Assembly: GCF_910583865.1 (NCBI RefSeq)
Contig: NZ_CAJTYX010000017.1
Span: forward strand, 1-64,000
DNA length: 64,000 nt
Direction: 5' to 3'
DNA from: an uncultured Muribaculum sp.
Lineage (GTDB): Bacteria > Bacteroidota > Bacteroidia > Bacteroidales > Muribaculaceae
Below are positions 40,881 to 51,100 of this stretch, piece by piece. Position 1 is the stretch's first letter; the number at the start of each line of letters is the position of its first letter. The notes below the pieces were generated by a model. That model saw only the letters and a program-made list of their open reading frames with translations, was not told where the DNA came from and did no database searches. Made by a program: the position numbers and the translations under genes.

Positions 40881-42350
40881 ATGGAAAAGAAAAAATTTAA
40901 ATTCGGCTACTCTTCGTGGATTTATCTTTTTGCGCTGGTGTTTGGCGTTTTGGCCCCGTTCTTGTACGACACATACCATGGAACCACGAGTGGCTGCATT
41001 GGCGCGATTATTGACGCGATAGACTATAAGATTCCGGAATTTTATGGTGTAGTGGCTGCGGGATTGCTGGTCCTTCCTGTCGTGGGTATGATACTCAATA
41101 TCACCGGCTCTCTCAAGAATGAGAATCTGTTCGTAGGCATCGCAATGGTCGTGACTGCCATGGCGGCTGAGACGATGGATTTAGAGCGAAGTCATTTTAT
41201 ATCACTCCATTCCGGTTGGGTATATATGGTCGCGTCGCTAATGCTGGTAGGGTGTTCCGTGTTAAAGACTGAATGGCGGCGAATGGTCTTGCTTTGCGGA
41301 CTTTCGGCATGTGCATTCCTTATGTGGTATGAAATGCCGTTTGCACATTGGGGAGGCGGATTGCTGTCGGGCGCCAAGCTTGTAGACGTTATGGACCGTA
41401 GCGGTGAGTCAGCTCTCTGGGTCACATTGTTTTCGCTCTGTCCGATACTTTCTTTTGTCACCGGACTCCTGACAAAAGGTCGGAGAACAGGAGTCTTGAT
41501 CATGGCCATATTGCTGTGGATTCCATGGGTTGCCTACTTGCTTTCTGGAGTTAATGGACTGGAGATGTCGTATGGAGCATTCTGGTATTTCATCACTGCG
41601 GTTTTTGTCACGGTTATGGCAACGCCATTGTCGGAGCCGGCCACTTATTGCACGGTGGATAAAAATGCAAGTCCGAAGAATGAGAGCAGTATTGATAGCC
41701 CAGTCGACGAGGCTGTTGTTGCCGACGATTCCCCTGTTCATCGCAAGCTTGGAAACATGACTTTAATGTCCGGGCAATCCTATCAGATGATTGCTTATTG
41801 TGCATTGATGGTAGTATCATCGGCGATAGCATGCACTCAAGAGAATTTTATCCTTAATATTGCGATATGCACGATAGTCCCTGTCGTGCTGCTGTGTATG
41901 TTCTTCAAAAAGAATACATTTATTGTCAATATCGGGCTTATTGTTTCGGCGTGTTCATATGTGTTCGAGTATCTGCTTTATGTGAGGCAGACCGGTCTTG
42001 CCGAGCAGCAAGATTTCGAGGCGCTCAATAACATGCCGTTTTGGTGGACGGTCGGTGTATGTGTCACTTCGGCATCTCTCGTCGCGATAGGCTACGGATT
42101 GTCAGGCATCAATCGTCAATCCAGAATCGCATTCTATTGCATTCCCGCCATAATGCTTTGTCGATATTATGTAACAACCGTATATGCTTCCGATGCGGTA
42201 GACTTGGGGTCTTATATGTCGACGGTACAGACAATAAATATTATCTCGGCTGTCGCGTTGCTACTGTGCGGCATAATATGCAGCTGGTTTATCTATCGTC
42301 AGGTAAATACCGACGGCCACGGAAAATGTCAGGATGACGAAATCTTCTGA
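40881..42350 (+). CDS. polytopic membrane protein of unknown function
   Basis: A 489-aa integral membrane protein with roughly 12 hydrophobic segments, separated near residues 260-300 by a hydrophilic, Ser/Asp-rich loop (DKNASPKNESSIDSPVDEAVVADDSP). I do not recognise the family. The two halves each have about six helices, so an internal duplication or transporter-like fold is possible. It follows the structured RNA by 64 bp; a terminator lies between, so regulated readthrough is conceivable. The composition is more AT-rich than its neighbours. Confidence 0.65.
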   Translation: MEKKKFKFGYSSWIYLFALVFGVLAPFLYDTYHGTTSGCIGAIIDAIDYKIPEFYGVVAAGLLVLPVVGMILNITGSLKNENLFVGIAMVVTAMAAETMDLERSHFISLHSGWVYMVASLMLVGCSVLKTEWRRMVLLCGLSACAFLMWYEMPFAHWGGGLLSGAKLVDVMDRSGESALWVTLFSLCPILSFVTGLLTKGRRTGVLIMAILLWIPWVAYLLSGVNGLEMSYGAFWYFITAVFVTVMATPLSEPATYCTVDKNASPKNESSIDSPVDEAVVADDSPVHRKLGNMTLMSGQSYQMIAYCALMVVSSAIACTQENFILNIAICTIVPVVLLCMFFKKNTFIVNIGLIVSACSYVFEYLLYVRQTGLAEQQDFEALNNMPFWWTVGVCVTSASLVAIGYGLSGINRQSRIAFYCIPAIMLCRYYVTTVYASDAVDLGSYMSTVQTINIISAVALLLCGIICSWFIYRQVNTDGHGKCQDDEIF

Positions 42351-42446
42351 TAAGCGATATTAGACATCTGAGGGCGCATCCTTACCTCTGAAAGTCTTGC
42401 AACCTTCTCGAAGAGACATGCAGGAGTCAAGTCGGGAGGGTGGTGA

Positions 42447-43517
42447 TCAGCGGGGAAGGGATGGGAGGAAGGCGGGGAGGCGGTCGGCGATGGCTTCGCG
42501 GATGCGCCAGGCGGCGACTTCGGGGGTGACGGGATTGACGTCGCGCGGCTCGTAGGCGTCGGCTGCTATCATGGCCGTGAGGTCGCCGCCGGCCCGGCCG
42601 GGAGCGGAGTCGGCGGTGATGCCGCTGTGCGGATCGATGCAGCCACCTACGGCAATGACGGGTGTGGAGGTCTCGCGGTGGTAGGATATGAAGTAGGAGA
42701 GCACTTTGCCCATGAGTGACTGGCGGTCGATGCGTCCTTCTCCGGTGAGGATGAGGTCGGGGTGCAGTGCGGAGATGCGGTTTCCGGCCACGACCTCTAC
42801 GCCCGGCGCGAGCTTCCCACCCATTGCGAGCAGGGCGAATCCGAGTCCGCCGGCAGCGCCTGCACCGGGGGTGTCGGGATCGCCGTCGGGCATCATCTTC
42901 ATTGCTTTGCGCAGGCGGATTTCAAGCATGGCGGTGTCGTCGGCGTCGGCGCCTTTCTGGGCGGCGAACGTGAGCGCTGACGGCATGCCGAGCGCGGCCA
43001 CGAGCGGCACGGCGGCATCGTATAGACCTACGACCTGCGGCATGCGCACCGAGTTTCGGGCCATGTAAAGCACCATTCCGAGTCCGGCGTCGCAGGTGGC
43101 TGTCCCTCCGAGTCCGATGAATGCGTTGTCTACCTCGTGGCGCTCCTGCACAATGCCGAGCAGTTCGCCTACCGGGGCCGAGGATGCGCGCATTATGTCG
43201 CGCCTGTCGGGCGGGACGAGCGACAGGCCTATGGCTGCGGCAGAGTCGAAGAGCACGGCTTTCTCGGTCGGGCTATAGTAATATGTGGCTTCGGTGGCCG
43301 GCAATCCTTCCAACGGTGCATGAATGATGGCCTTATGCGGCTTGAATCCCATTTCCGGCCCTATGATCGCAGCTGTGCCTTCGCCGCCGTCGGCCATCGG
43401 CACGATGTGTATGTCGGCATCGGGAAGGACGGCCAGGACGCCCTCGCGCATGACCTCGGCGGCCTGCAAGGATGTGAGCGTGCCTTTGAACTTGTCGGGT
43501 GCGATTGCGATTACCAT
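42447..43517 (-). CDS. glycerate kinase (GlxK/GarK family)
   Basis: A 356-aa cytosolic kinase phosphorylating D-glycerate, probably at the 2-position. The N-terminus IAIAPDKFKGTLTSLQAAEVMREG, the MADGGEGTA motif, GLGGTATCDAGLGM and the ILTGEGRIDRQSLMGK block are diagnostic. The length is slightly below the usual ~380. It starts 32 bp after the lepA stop on the same strand, so both may be co-transcribed. Confidence 0.92.
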   Translation of the reverse strand: MVIAIAPDKFKGTLTSLQAAEVMREGVLAVLPDADIHIVPMADGGEGTAAIIGPEMGFKPHKAIIHAPLEGLPATEATYYYSPTEKAVLFDSAAAIGLSLVPPDRRDIMRASSAPVGELLGIVQERHEVDNAFIGLGGTATCDAGLGMVLYMARNSVRMPQVVGLYDAAVPLVAALGMPSALTFAAQKGADADDTAMLEIRLRKAMKMMPDGDPDTPGAGAAGGLGFALLAMGGKLAPGVEVVAGNRISALHPDLILTGEGRIDRQSLMGKVLSYFISYHRETSTPVIAVGGCIDPHSGITADSAPGRAGGDLTAMIAADAYEPRDVNPVTPEVAAWRIREAIADRLPAFLPSLPR

Positions 43518-43549
43518 AATGGGACGGGGGTGATGGGGACGTGCGGCTG

Positions 43550-45337
43550 TCAGTCGAGTTTAAGCACGGCGAGGAACGCTTTCTGCGGCACTTCGACGGA
43601 GCCGATCTGCTTCATGCGCTTCTTGCCTTTTTTCTGCTTCTCAAGTAGTTTGCGTTTACGGGATATGTCGCCGCCGTAACATTTGGCGGTGACATCCTTG
43701 CGCACGGCCTTGATGGTCTCGCGTGCTATGATCTTGGCCCCTATGGCTGCCTGGATGGCTATGTCGAACTGCTGTCGCGGAATCAGTTCTTTCAGTTTCT
43801 CGCACATGCGGCGGCCGAAAGTCACTGCGTTGTCGACGTGGGTGAGGGTGCTGAGCGCGTCGACGCTTTCACCGTTGAGGAGTATGTCGAGCTTCACGAG
43901 CTTCGACTCGCGGAAGTCGTGTAGGTGGTAGTCGAACGAGGCGTAACCTTTCGAGATGGATTTGAGCTTGTCGTAGAAGTCGATGACGATTTCGCCGAGC
44001 GGGAGGTCGAAGGTCAGCTCGATGCGGTTGCCGGATATGTACTGCTGGTTGAGCAGCTCGCCGCGCTTGCCCAGGCAGAGGGTCATGATAGGGCCGATAT
44101 AGTCTGCGGCGGTGATTATTGAGGCGCGTATGTATGGTTCCTCGATATGGTCGATGAGCGTAGGCTCGGGGAGTCCGGAGGGGTTGTGTACCTCGGTCAT
44201 GTTGCCTTTCTTGTCGTAGACTCGGTAGCTCACGTTGGGCACGGTGGTGATTACATCCATGTCGAACTCGCGTCCGAGGCGTTCCTGCACGATCTCCATG
44301 TGGAGCAGGCCGAGGAATCCGCAGCGGAATCCGAAACCGAGCGCCATCGACGATTCGGGAGTGAACGTCAGCGAAGCGTCGTTGAGCTGGAGCTTCTCCA
44401 GAGAGCTGCGCAGATTCTCGAAGTCCTCGGTGTCGATGGGATATACACCGGCGAACACCATCGGCTTCACCTCCTCGAAACCCTCTATGGCTTTCTCGCA
44501 CGGGCGGTCGACGTGGGTGATGGTGTCGCCGACACGTACCTCGCGTGATGTCTTTATGCCTGATATTATGTAGCCTACGTTTCCGGCTGAAAGCTCTTTG
44601 CGCGGTGACATGTCCATCTTCAGCACGCCGATTTCGTCGGCATGGTACTCCTTGCCGGTGGATACGAACTTTACGAAGTCGTCCTTGCGGATTGTGCCGT
44701 TGACGATCTTGTAGTATGCTATGATGCCTCGGAATGGGTTGAATACGGAGTCGAAGATAAGGGCCTGCAACGGTGCTTCGGGATCGCCTTCCGGGGCCGG
44801 GATTCGCTCCACGATGGCCTGCAGGATCTCCGGTACTCCGATGCCTGTTTTGCCGGAGGCACGGATTATGTCGGAGGGGTCGCATCCGAGCAGGTCGACG
44901 ATCTGGTCCTCCACCTCGTCGGGCTTGGCGCTGTCGAGATCCACCTTGTTGATGACGGGAATGATCTCAAGGTCGTTTTCAAGGGCCATGTAGAGGTTGG
45001 AGATGGTCTGCGCCTGTATGCCCTGCGAGGCGTCGACAATCAGAAGTGCGCCCTCGCAGGCGGCAATCGAGCGCGACACCTCGTAGGAGAAGTCGACGTG
45101 TCCCGGGGTGTCGATCAGGTTGAGGGTGTAATGCTCTCCGTCAAGGGCGTAGTCCATCTGTATGGCATGGCTCTTGATGGTAATGCCGCGTTCACGCTCG
45201 AGATCCATGTCGTCGAGCACCTGTGCCTGGAGGTCTTTCTCGGCGATGGTGTGGGTGTATTCGAGCAGACGGTCGGCAAGAGTGCTCTTGCCGTGGTCGA
45301 TATGGGCGATTATGCAGAAGTTCCTTATTCGTTTCAT
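43550..45337 (-). CDS. lepA: elongation factor 4 (LepA) GTPase
   Basis: A 595-aa translational GTPase that acts on ribosomes in back-translocation or biogenesis. The G1 motif AHIDHGKST, G3 DTPGH, G4 NKVDLDSA, the domain organisation with FCGFLGLLHMEIVQERL, and the LepA-specific C-terminal domain ending GSVEVPQKAFLAVLKLD are all intact. ATG 45337 gives the standard MKRIRNFCIIAHID start. The -7 element lies only 6 bp upstream of the ATG, so the transcript should be almost leaderless. Confidence 0.96.
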   Translation of the reverse strand: MKRIRNFCIIAHIDHGKSTLADRLLEYTHTIAEKDLQAQVLDDMDLERERGITIKSHAIQMDYALDGEHYTLNLIDTPGHVDFSYEVSRSIAACEGALLIVDASQGIQAQTISNLYMALENDLEIIPVINKVDLDSAKPDEVEDQIVDLLGCDPSDIIRASGKTGIGVPEILQAIVERIPAPEGDPEAPLQALIFDSVFNPFRGIIAYYKIVNGTIRKDDFVKFVSTGKEYHADEIGVLKMDMSPRKELSAGNVGYIISGIKTSREVRVGDTITHVDRPCEKAIEGFEEVKPMVFAGVYPIDTEDFENLRSSLEKLQLNDASLTFTPESSMALGFGFRCGFLGLLHMEIVQERLGREFDMDVITTVPNVSYRVYDKKGNMTEVHNPSGLPEPTLIDHIEEPYIRASIITAADYIGPIMTLCLGKRGELLNQQYISGNRIELTFDLPLGEIVIDFYDKLKSISKGYASFDYHLHDFRESKLVKLDILLNGESVDALSTLTHVDNAVTFGRRMCEKLKELIPRQQFDIAIQAAIGAKIIARETIKAVRKDVTAKCYGGDISRKRKLLEKQKKGKKRMKQIGSVEVPQKAFLAVLKLD

Positions 45338-45343
45338 AGAGTG

Positions 45344-45351
45344 CAAAGTTA
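45344..45351 (-). promoter_or_regulatory. -7 element next to the lepA start codon
   Basis: TAACTTTG on the minus strand ends 6 bp before the ATG at 45337. With initiation 5-7 bp downstream of the element, the mRNA would begin at or within a base or two of the start codon. Confidence 0.55.
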
Positions 45352-45556
45352 GTGAAATTATTCTCAACAACGAACCTTATATGGAACATTGCAATCTCTC
45401 TGAATAGAAAGTGCGAATTTTCACCGATTTACGTTCAATTTAAGTAAAAATACCTAACTTCGCGTATTGGCATAAGGCCATGATGAAATAGATGCCTAAA
45501 ATCATTGTTCAAAACACGCTCCCATTTTATATAAACTTTGAGAACTCCGCATTTTT

Positions 45557-46558
45557 ATGAAAAATTTATTGATTTGGTTGCTGGGATTACTGGTTATGAC
45601 CGGTGTGTTGACTGTGTCGGGAAAATCGAATCCGACGCAAGAAAAAGCTTTGCCGCAGGATTCGACCATAGATGTGATAGGCTGGTTCAACAAATACGAC
45701 ACACTTACATATTGGATTCACGAAACTTCGTGGCAGATTAGCCGTACCGATACCGTGCGGACAGGGCTTGCATCGACCAAGGTCCGCATAACGGTAGTGG
45801 ATTCAACGGCAAACGGCTATAAAATGGATTACTCATTTTTAGAGTTTTTGGCGGACACCACTACATCTATACCTTTGGCCGATTACAAACACAAGATAAC
45901 TGCGAAAGTGGCTCAGAGAATAGTCGGCACAACTATTCATTTTGAAACCGACGAATATGGTAAAATTACCAAATTCAATAATTGGGGACAAATAAAGAAA
46001 CAGGCAAAATCCATTTTCAAACAGGCGATAAACGAAATCTCTAAAATACCTGAAATCGAAGCTCTTAAGGAAAAGGGTGTCGACGTTAAAGGGTATGCAA
46101 AAAATGTCGATATCGACAACCTTGTTGAGAGCTATCTGGCTGAACTTAAAATGCTATTTATGTATCATGGACTTTCTATGGAGGTCGGTGAGTATACCGA
46201 GCATGAAGATGCGACTGATACACAGTTAGAGAACACTACCTATAGGTCGGTTTTCAAGGATGCCGATGCCTACCATATAATTTATGATGTCACATGTATT
46301 TTACCGCAAGATCAGTTGAAAGCCATGATTGGTGGTGTTGTCGGTAATATGGTCAATGACAGTATTATGGAAAAGTTCAACGAAAACTTTGATTCGCAGG
46401 TCAATGTAGACGGTACGATTGAGGACTACATGCGGGTAGATTATATGCCCGGTGGGTGGCCTTACTATGTTGTGAGGCAAAACACAACGATGATAGATAA
46501 CCGCGGAAAATTAAAACAGACAGTTATCACACTTGATAAATTTACTTTTGCTAAATAA
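45557..46558 (+). CDS. hypothetical secreted protein
   Basis: A 333-aa exported protein of no recognised family. The signal peptide is MKNLLIWLLGLLVMTGVLTVSG. The mature part alternates beta-rich segments (WQISRTDTVRTGLASTKVRITVVDS) with a helical middle (about residues 150-215), ending in a beta-rich C-terminus (MRVDYMPGGWPYYVVRQNTTMIDNRG). It is AT-rich relative to the surrounding genes. It stands alone, 92 bp before the DUF3800 gene. Confidence 0.7.
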   Translation: MKNLLIWLLGLLVMTGVLTVSGKSNPTQEKALPQDSTIDVIGWFNKYDTLTYWIHETSWQISRTDTVRTGLASTKVRITVVDSTANGYKMDYSFLEFLADTTTSIPLADYKHKITAKVAQRIVGTTIHFETDEYGKITKFNNWGQIKKQAKSIFKQAINEISKIPEIEALKEKGVDVKGYAKNVDIDNLVESYLAELKMLFMYHGLSMEVGEYTEHEDATDTQLENTTYRSVFKDADAYHIIYDVTCILPQDQLKAMIGGVVGNMVNDSIMEKFNENFDSQVNVDGTIEDYMRVDYMPGGWPYYVVRQNTTMIDNRGKLKQTVITLDKFTFAK

Positions 46559-46650
46559 GTCAATCCGCTTATTAAATTGATTAAACAGGTTCTGAAGTAC
46601 CGTCATTTCGTTAATTTTTGGGGGTAAAACCCTTTTTATGGATACGAACA

Positions 46651-47370
46651 ATGGAACAACCACAAAAGGCATATTCAATATTCTGTGATGAGAGTTGTCA
46701 TCTGCAATTTGATAATAGCGACATCATGTGCATCGGCGCAATAGTTGTACCTGATGCCGACCTTGATACCTATAAGTCTGAAATAAAGTGCATAAAGCGC
46801 AAATATGGCATTCTCCATGAGTTAAAATGGAATACCGTAAGCCGTACGCATCTTGCCATGTATGACGATATTTTGCGATTGTTTTTTGAGTCGTCAATGG
46901 TGTTCCGTAGCGTGCTTATAAAGAATAAGTCGAATATTCAGGCCCATTCTTTAGGCCGCAATGAGTATAATAGGTTTTATTACTCTGTCATAGAACGCCT
47001 TATCAGGTTTTCGATTCGCCATAACTCCGACAGTGTTGATTCTTACCGAATTTTCCTTGATCTTAAAGACAATAATGGTAAAATCAAACTTGCCTCCATA
47101 CACAATGAATTGACAAGTATGATAGGGACGGATGACGACATACGATCATTGCAGAATATCCGTTCACATGAATCGCAGTTTATCCAGCTTGCCGATATAA
47201 TTATCGGGGCGATAACCTACAGGGCAAGGGGACTTAGCGGAAGCGAGGCTAAGTCGCGTATCGTGGAGCTTATTGAAAAATTGTCAGGTTATCATCTTGA
47301 TGAAGGCACGGAACCGGGAGATAACAAATTTGCAATTTACGATTTTCAACCCAAAAAAAGAAATGGCTGA
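46651..47370 (+). CDS. DUF3800 domain protein
   Basis: A 239-aa cytosolic protein. The DUF3800 hallmarks are the N-terminal CDES motif (Asp13-Glu14-Ser15), a central Asp in FLDLKDN and the C-terminal QFIQLADIIIGAITYR. These fit an RNase H-like metal-dependent fold, so nuclease activity is plausible but unproven. ATG 46651 is used since the upstream extension to 46618 lies before the conserved start. Its stop overlaps the next gene's start by 8 bp, indicating translational coupling. DUF3800 genes often occur in defence or mobile contexts. Confidence 0.8.
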   Translation: MEQPQKAYSIFCDESCHLQFDNSDIMCIGAIVVPDADLDTYKSEIKCIKRKYGILHELKWNTVSRTHLAMYDDILRLFFESSMVFRSVLIKNKSNIQAHSLGRNEYNRFYYSVIERLIRFSIRHNSDSVDSYRIFLDLKDNNGKIKLASIHNELTSMIGTDDDIRSLQNIRSHESQFIQLADIIIGAITYRARGLSGSEAKSRIVELIEKLSGYHLDEGTEPGDNKFAIYDFQPKKRNG

Positions 47371-47899
47371 TAACGATATATTAGGGATGTTGCAGCCATA
47401 TTTTGATTGCGAATTGTCGGTTGATGACAAGGACAAGATATTGGAATTGCATGAAAGATTTAAGAGCGATGTCTTAATACAAAAGGTAAATCTCGATGGG
47501 GCTGAATTGATAATAAAGCCTTATCCATACAGTCACTCACATGAGGATGGATTGCCTGATTGGTTTGACGGATTGCTTGAAAAATTTGTACATGTCATAA
47601 CACGCGATGCCAAAGAGGACAGGCGTAAAATATCCAGAACAGTGAGAGAGTTCCGCTCGGAGAGAGCCGTACGCGTTCATTGGATTAAGCCAATATTAGA
47701 AAATGCTTCTGACAAACGCATCACCCGATTCAGATATATTGAAAACTCAGGTCGAGAACGTGAATATTTCTGGTATAGGGCAAAAGGCTATATGGTCGTG
47801 GTAGAGTATATCAACCCTAATTTTGCGTTAATTACTGGTTTTTGTGTTGACCAAACCAATCACGCATACTACATGAATAAACTTCAGAACAAAGTATAA
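47363..47899 (+). CDS. hypothetical protein with nuclease-toxin-like C-terminus
   Basis: A 178-aa protein that overlaps DUF3800 by 8 bp. The first ~90 residues are acidic and mixed (ILGMLQPYFDCELSVDDKDKILELHERF). The C-terminal ~80 residues (RAVRVHWIKPILENASDKRITRFRYIENSGREREYFWYRAKGYMVVVEYINPNFALITGFCVD) resemble RelE/colicin-E5-type BECR-fold nuclease domains in the order W-K-P-I, a basic turn, aromatic strands and a final ITGF strand. I am not certain of the family. A terminator-ended small RNA runs toward its 3' end from the other strand. Confidence 0.5.
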   Translation: MADNDILGMLQPYFDCELSVDDKDKILELHERFKSDVLIQKVNLDGAELIIKPYPYSHSHEDGLPDWFDGLLEKFVHVITRDAKEDRRKISRTVREFRSERAVRVHWIKPILENASDKRITRFRYIENSGREREYFWYRAKGYMVVVEYINPNFALITGFCVDQTNHAYYMNKLQNKV

Positions 47900-47954
47900 A
47901 AAAACCGCATTTACGGTAATGCGGCCAACCAAGTCTTTCGTTCTTCGATCGATG
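47898..47954 (-). ncRNA. candidate small RNA facing the DUF3800 operon
   Basis: A perfect promoter (47961-47991) should start transcription near 47954 on the minus strand. After about 30 nt the hairpin CCGCAT...ATGCGG (47905-47924) is followed by seven U and stops within the stop codon of the 47363 gene. No open frame of useful length exists in it. The product would be a ~57-nt RNA whose 3' end is complementary to the end of the operon mRNA. Confidence 0.55.
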
Positions 47955-47960
47955 ACGTTG

Positions 47961-47991
47961 CAAAGTTAGCGATTTTCTCTAACTCTACAAA
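47961..47991 (-). promoter_or_regulatory. promoter of the candidate small RNA
   Basis: On the minus strand TTTG (47988-47991), 19 bp, TAACTTTG (47961-47968): canonical spacing and sequence. There is no minus-strand gene downstream that it could serve. Confidence 0.75.
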
Positions 47992-48111
47992 ATATTAACG
48001 ATAAACGAATTAAAAAGTTTTCCCGAATCTGTGGAACCTGTGTGGGACTTTAATGTGTCTTTTAATTGTGAATATTGAATATTTTGTTAAGGGATTTTGG
48101 CGGGGAATTGT

Positions 48112-48119
48112 TATATTTG
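48112..48119 (+). promoter_or_regulatory. -7 element for the SNF2 gene
   Basis: TATATTTG. Because transcription would begin near 48125, the first possible starts in the long frame (before 48119) cannot be used. The -33 element is unclear. Confidence 0.5.
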
Positions 48120-48174
48120 CAGTTTGCTAACTGTGAAAAAAGAGTTGAAATTGGCTGAGAAAAATAAGAAGGCA

Positions 48175-51100
48175 ATGTCATTTGACGGGGTAGTGTCGTC
48201 AGATGACGCGTCGATGCTTCATGGCAGTGCGGTGTCTGACGATAGTCGTAAGGCCGCTGATACGGCAATGTCCGGCAATGTAGTGACAGCCGCCGGTGAT
48301 ACGGCGTCAGGGATTGGCGGCTATAACGGAGTGTCGGAGGGCGCGGTGTCGGGCGGCCTTGCGTCAAGGCTTTCGGGACTGAAGCCGGTTAGGAGGATTG
48401 TGCGGTCGGGCATGGGAGGAAGCGATGAATTCCGGTTCCGCATAAGCATCGCGCGCGGCAATGGTGACGCGGCTTCCGAAGCGTATCTTTCGGTTGTCGA
48501 CAATGCCGGCAATGAGACCATTCCGGATCGTGGACGAGTGTCGGCGGCGGCCGGACGGCTTTTGGACGCAATGGCAGAGGTGCGTTCCGGCTCCGGGTTC
48601 ATGCTCGGCTGGGAGGGCGTCGACAACAACATGAGCCTTACGCGCTACCCTATGCTCGGCCAACTGCTGATGGAGTGCAACAATATAGAGGTGGATGGAA
48701 GAGGGCCTGTCGCTGTCCGCAGGGATATGTGGCGGCTCAGGCTGACACTCGACCGGGTAAAAGGGGAGGACGGGGCCACGTTACGCTTCGAGCCTGTATT
48801 GACGATGCTGTCGGACGGCGGCGAGGAGCCGGGCGACGATGCAGGGATGTCACGCGGGGTCAGGCCGGAAATGATACTGTCGAGGCAAATCGTGCTTGAC
48901 GGCAACGAACTGTGCGGCGTGGCCGACCTCGGGGAAAATTTCAATGCTACAGGCATGTTTCTTGACCGCATACCTGCCGCCGGCCTCAACCAGTGGCTGA
49001 GCCTGTTTTTCACATACATCGACAATGTGGAGGTGTGGCTCGACGGACGACCTGTGGAATGGGGCAGCCATGAGGTCGGCTACGTGCCCGCAATAGTGTT
49101 TACAAAGGTCGATGCCGACCGCTCGCTCAACATGGAGGTCGCACGCGTGCTCCCGGGGATAGACTTCAACCTCCAGAGACGGCTGCAGCTCACGGCGGTG
49201 GCCGTGGATGATGCCGACGGCCGTCCGATGATATGCCGCACGCTCCCCTATGCGCGCCATGAAGCGGAAGCCGATGCCGACGATGTGGATGGCAAGCTGC
49301 GATATTATACACCGAGCCGCGCCGCCTACAAGAACGTGTACCGCGACGGGACGTTTTTCATCGTGCCGCCTGAAATCGCCGGCCCGTTTCTGCTTCACGG
49401 GCTTCCGTCGCTGCTGCGTGATTTCAGCCTCATAGGTTCGGAGAAGCTGCGCGAATACAAGATACAGCCCGTGTTCCCGAAGATAAAGGTGCGCATGTCG
49501 TCGGGGATAAATTTTCTCGACACGGAGGCCTCCGTAAGCGTAGGCGACGAGAAGATTGGTCTGCCCGAGCTGCTCAACCAGTATCGTGAGCAGCGCTTCG
49601 TGATGCTTTCCGACGGGAACCGTGGAATACTTGACGACCGCTATATGCGCCGTCTACAGAGGATATTCAAGGTAGAGGGGAAAGGGGATGAGGCTGCGGT
49701 AAAAGTGTCGTATTTCGACATCCCAGAGATAGAGGCTCTCCTACAGGAAGGGGTCGAGGGGGAGGCTCCACAGCATTACCGTGAATTTCTTGAAGGGTTC
49801 AATGCCCTTGGCTCCAGAGCATTGCCGTTGACCCGGCTGAATGCCGAGCTGCGCCCCTATCAGCTCGAAGGCGTGAAATGGATGGCCTATCTGGGCGAGA
49901 ACGGCATGGGCGGGTGTCTGGCCGATGACATGGGCCTTGGTAAGACAGTGCAGACGATAGCCCTTCTCACGATGGTCTACGGGACATCGCATCCGGAGGA
50001 TGCACCACGCCGTCGAGGCCGCCCGCGCAAGCAGGGGGGAGCGAGGACGGAGGCGGAACGCAATGTGGCACCATCGCTTTTAGTCATGCCGAAGAGCCTT
50101 ATATTCAACTGGGAGAGTGAGATAAAACGATTCGCGCCTTGGCTCAGGACCTATACCTACTATGCCGCCGAGCGTGATATCGACGAGGCATGCAAGGCCG
50201 ATGTGGTGATCACCACCTACGGGATGCTGCGAAACGACATCGACACGTTGCGCCGCTGCCGTTGGGAGTATGTGGTGCTCGACGAGTCGCAGAATATAAA
50301 GAACATGGATTCGCAGACGGCCAAGGCGGCATCTATACTCAAGGCCAACCATCGCCTGGCTTTGAGCGGCACCCCGATGGAAAACAATATAATGGAACTT
50401 TATTCGCTGTTCCGTTTCCTCAATCCGGGGATGCTCGGCGATCCCGCCGATTTCAGCCGCCGTTATGCCGTGCCTATAGAGAACGAGGCTGACGCCGACG
50501 CCATGACGGCCCTGCGGCGCAAGATATATCCCTTCATGCTGCGCAGGCTCAAGCGTGATGTGCTAACCGAGCTTCCCGACCTGACGGAGCAGACCATCTA
50601 TACCGAGATGGAGCCTGCCCACGCGCGTTTCTACGAGGAGCGCCGCCTCTATTATCAAGGGCTTATAAACAAGTCGATAGAGCAGGATGGGGTGCAGAAG
50701 AGCCAGTTCGTCATATTCCAGGCCTTGAGCGAGCTGCGGCGCATAGCATCCATACCCAACGTGCTCACCGACGGCACGGTGACGTCGCCTAAGCTTGATC
50801 CGCTCGTGGAGACCATCTCGGAAGCAGCCGCCAACGGGCATAAGAGCGTGGTGTTTTTCAACTTCATAGCCGGCATAGAGCTGGTGGGCGAGCGTCTGGA
50901 GCGCCTGGGCATCGACTATGCCACCATGACCGGCTCGACCGGCGACCGGCGCAGTGTGATAAGGCGCTTCCAGACCGATCCGGAGTGCCGTGTACTGCTG
51001 CTCACGCTCAAGGTGGGAGGCGTGGGACTGAATCTTACCGCCGCCGACACGGTGTTCATCTACGAACCGTGGTGGAATCGCGCGGCAGAGAAGCAGGCCA

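Noticed and set aside
48097..48174. Upstream extension of the SNF2 frame
   Set aside because: It overlaps the -7 element at 48112-48119, so it cannot be in the mRNA up to about 48125.
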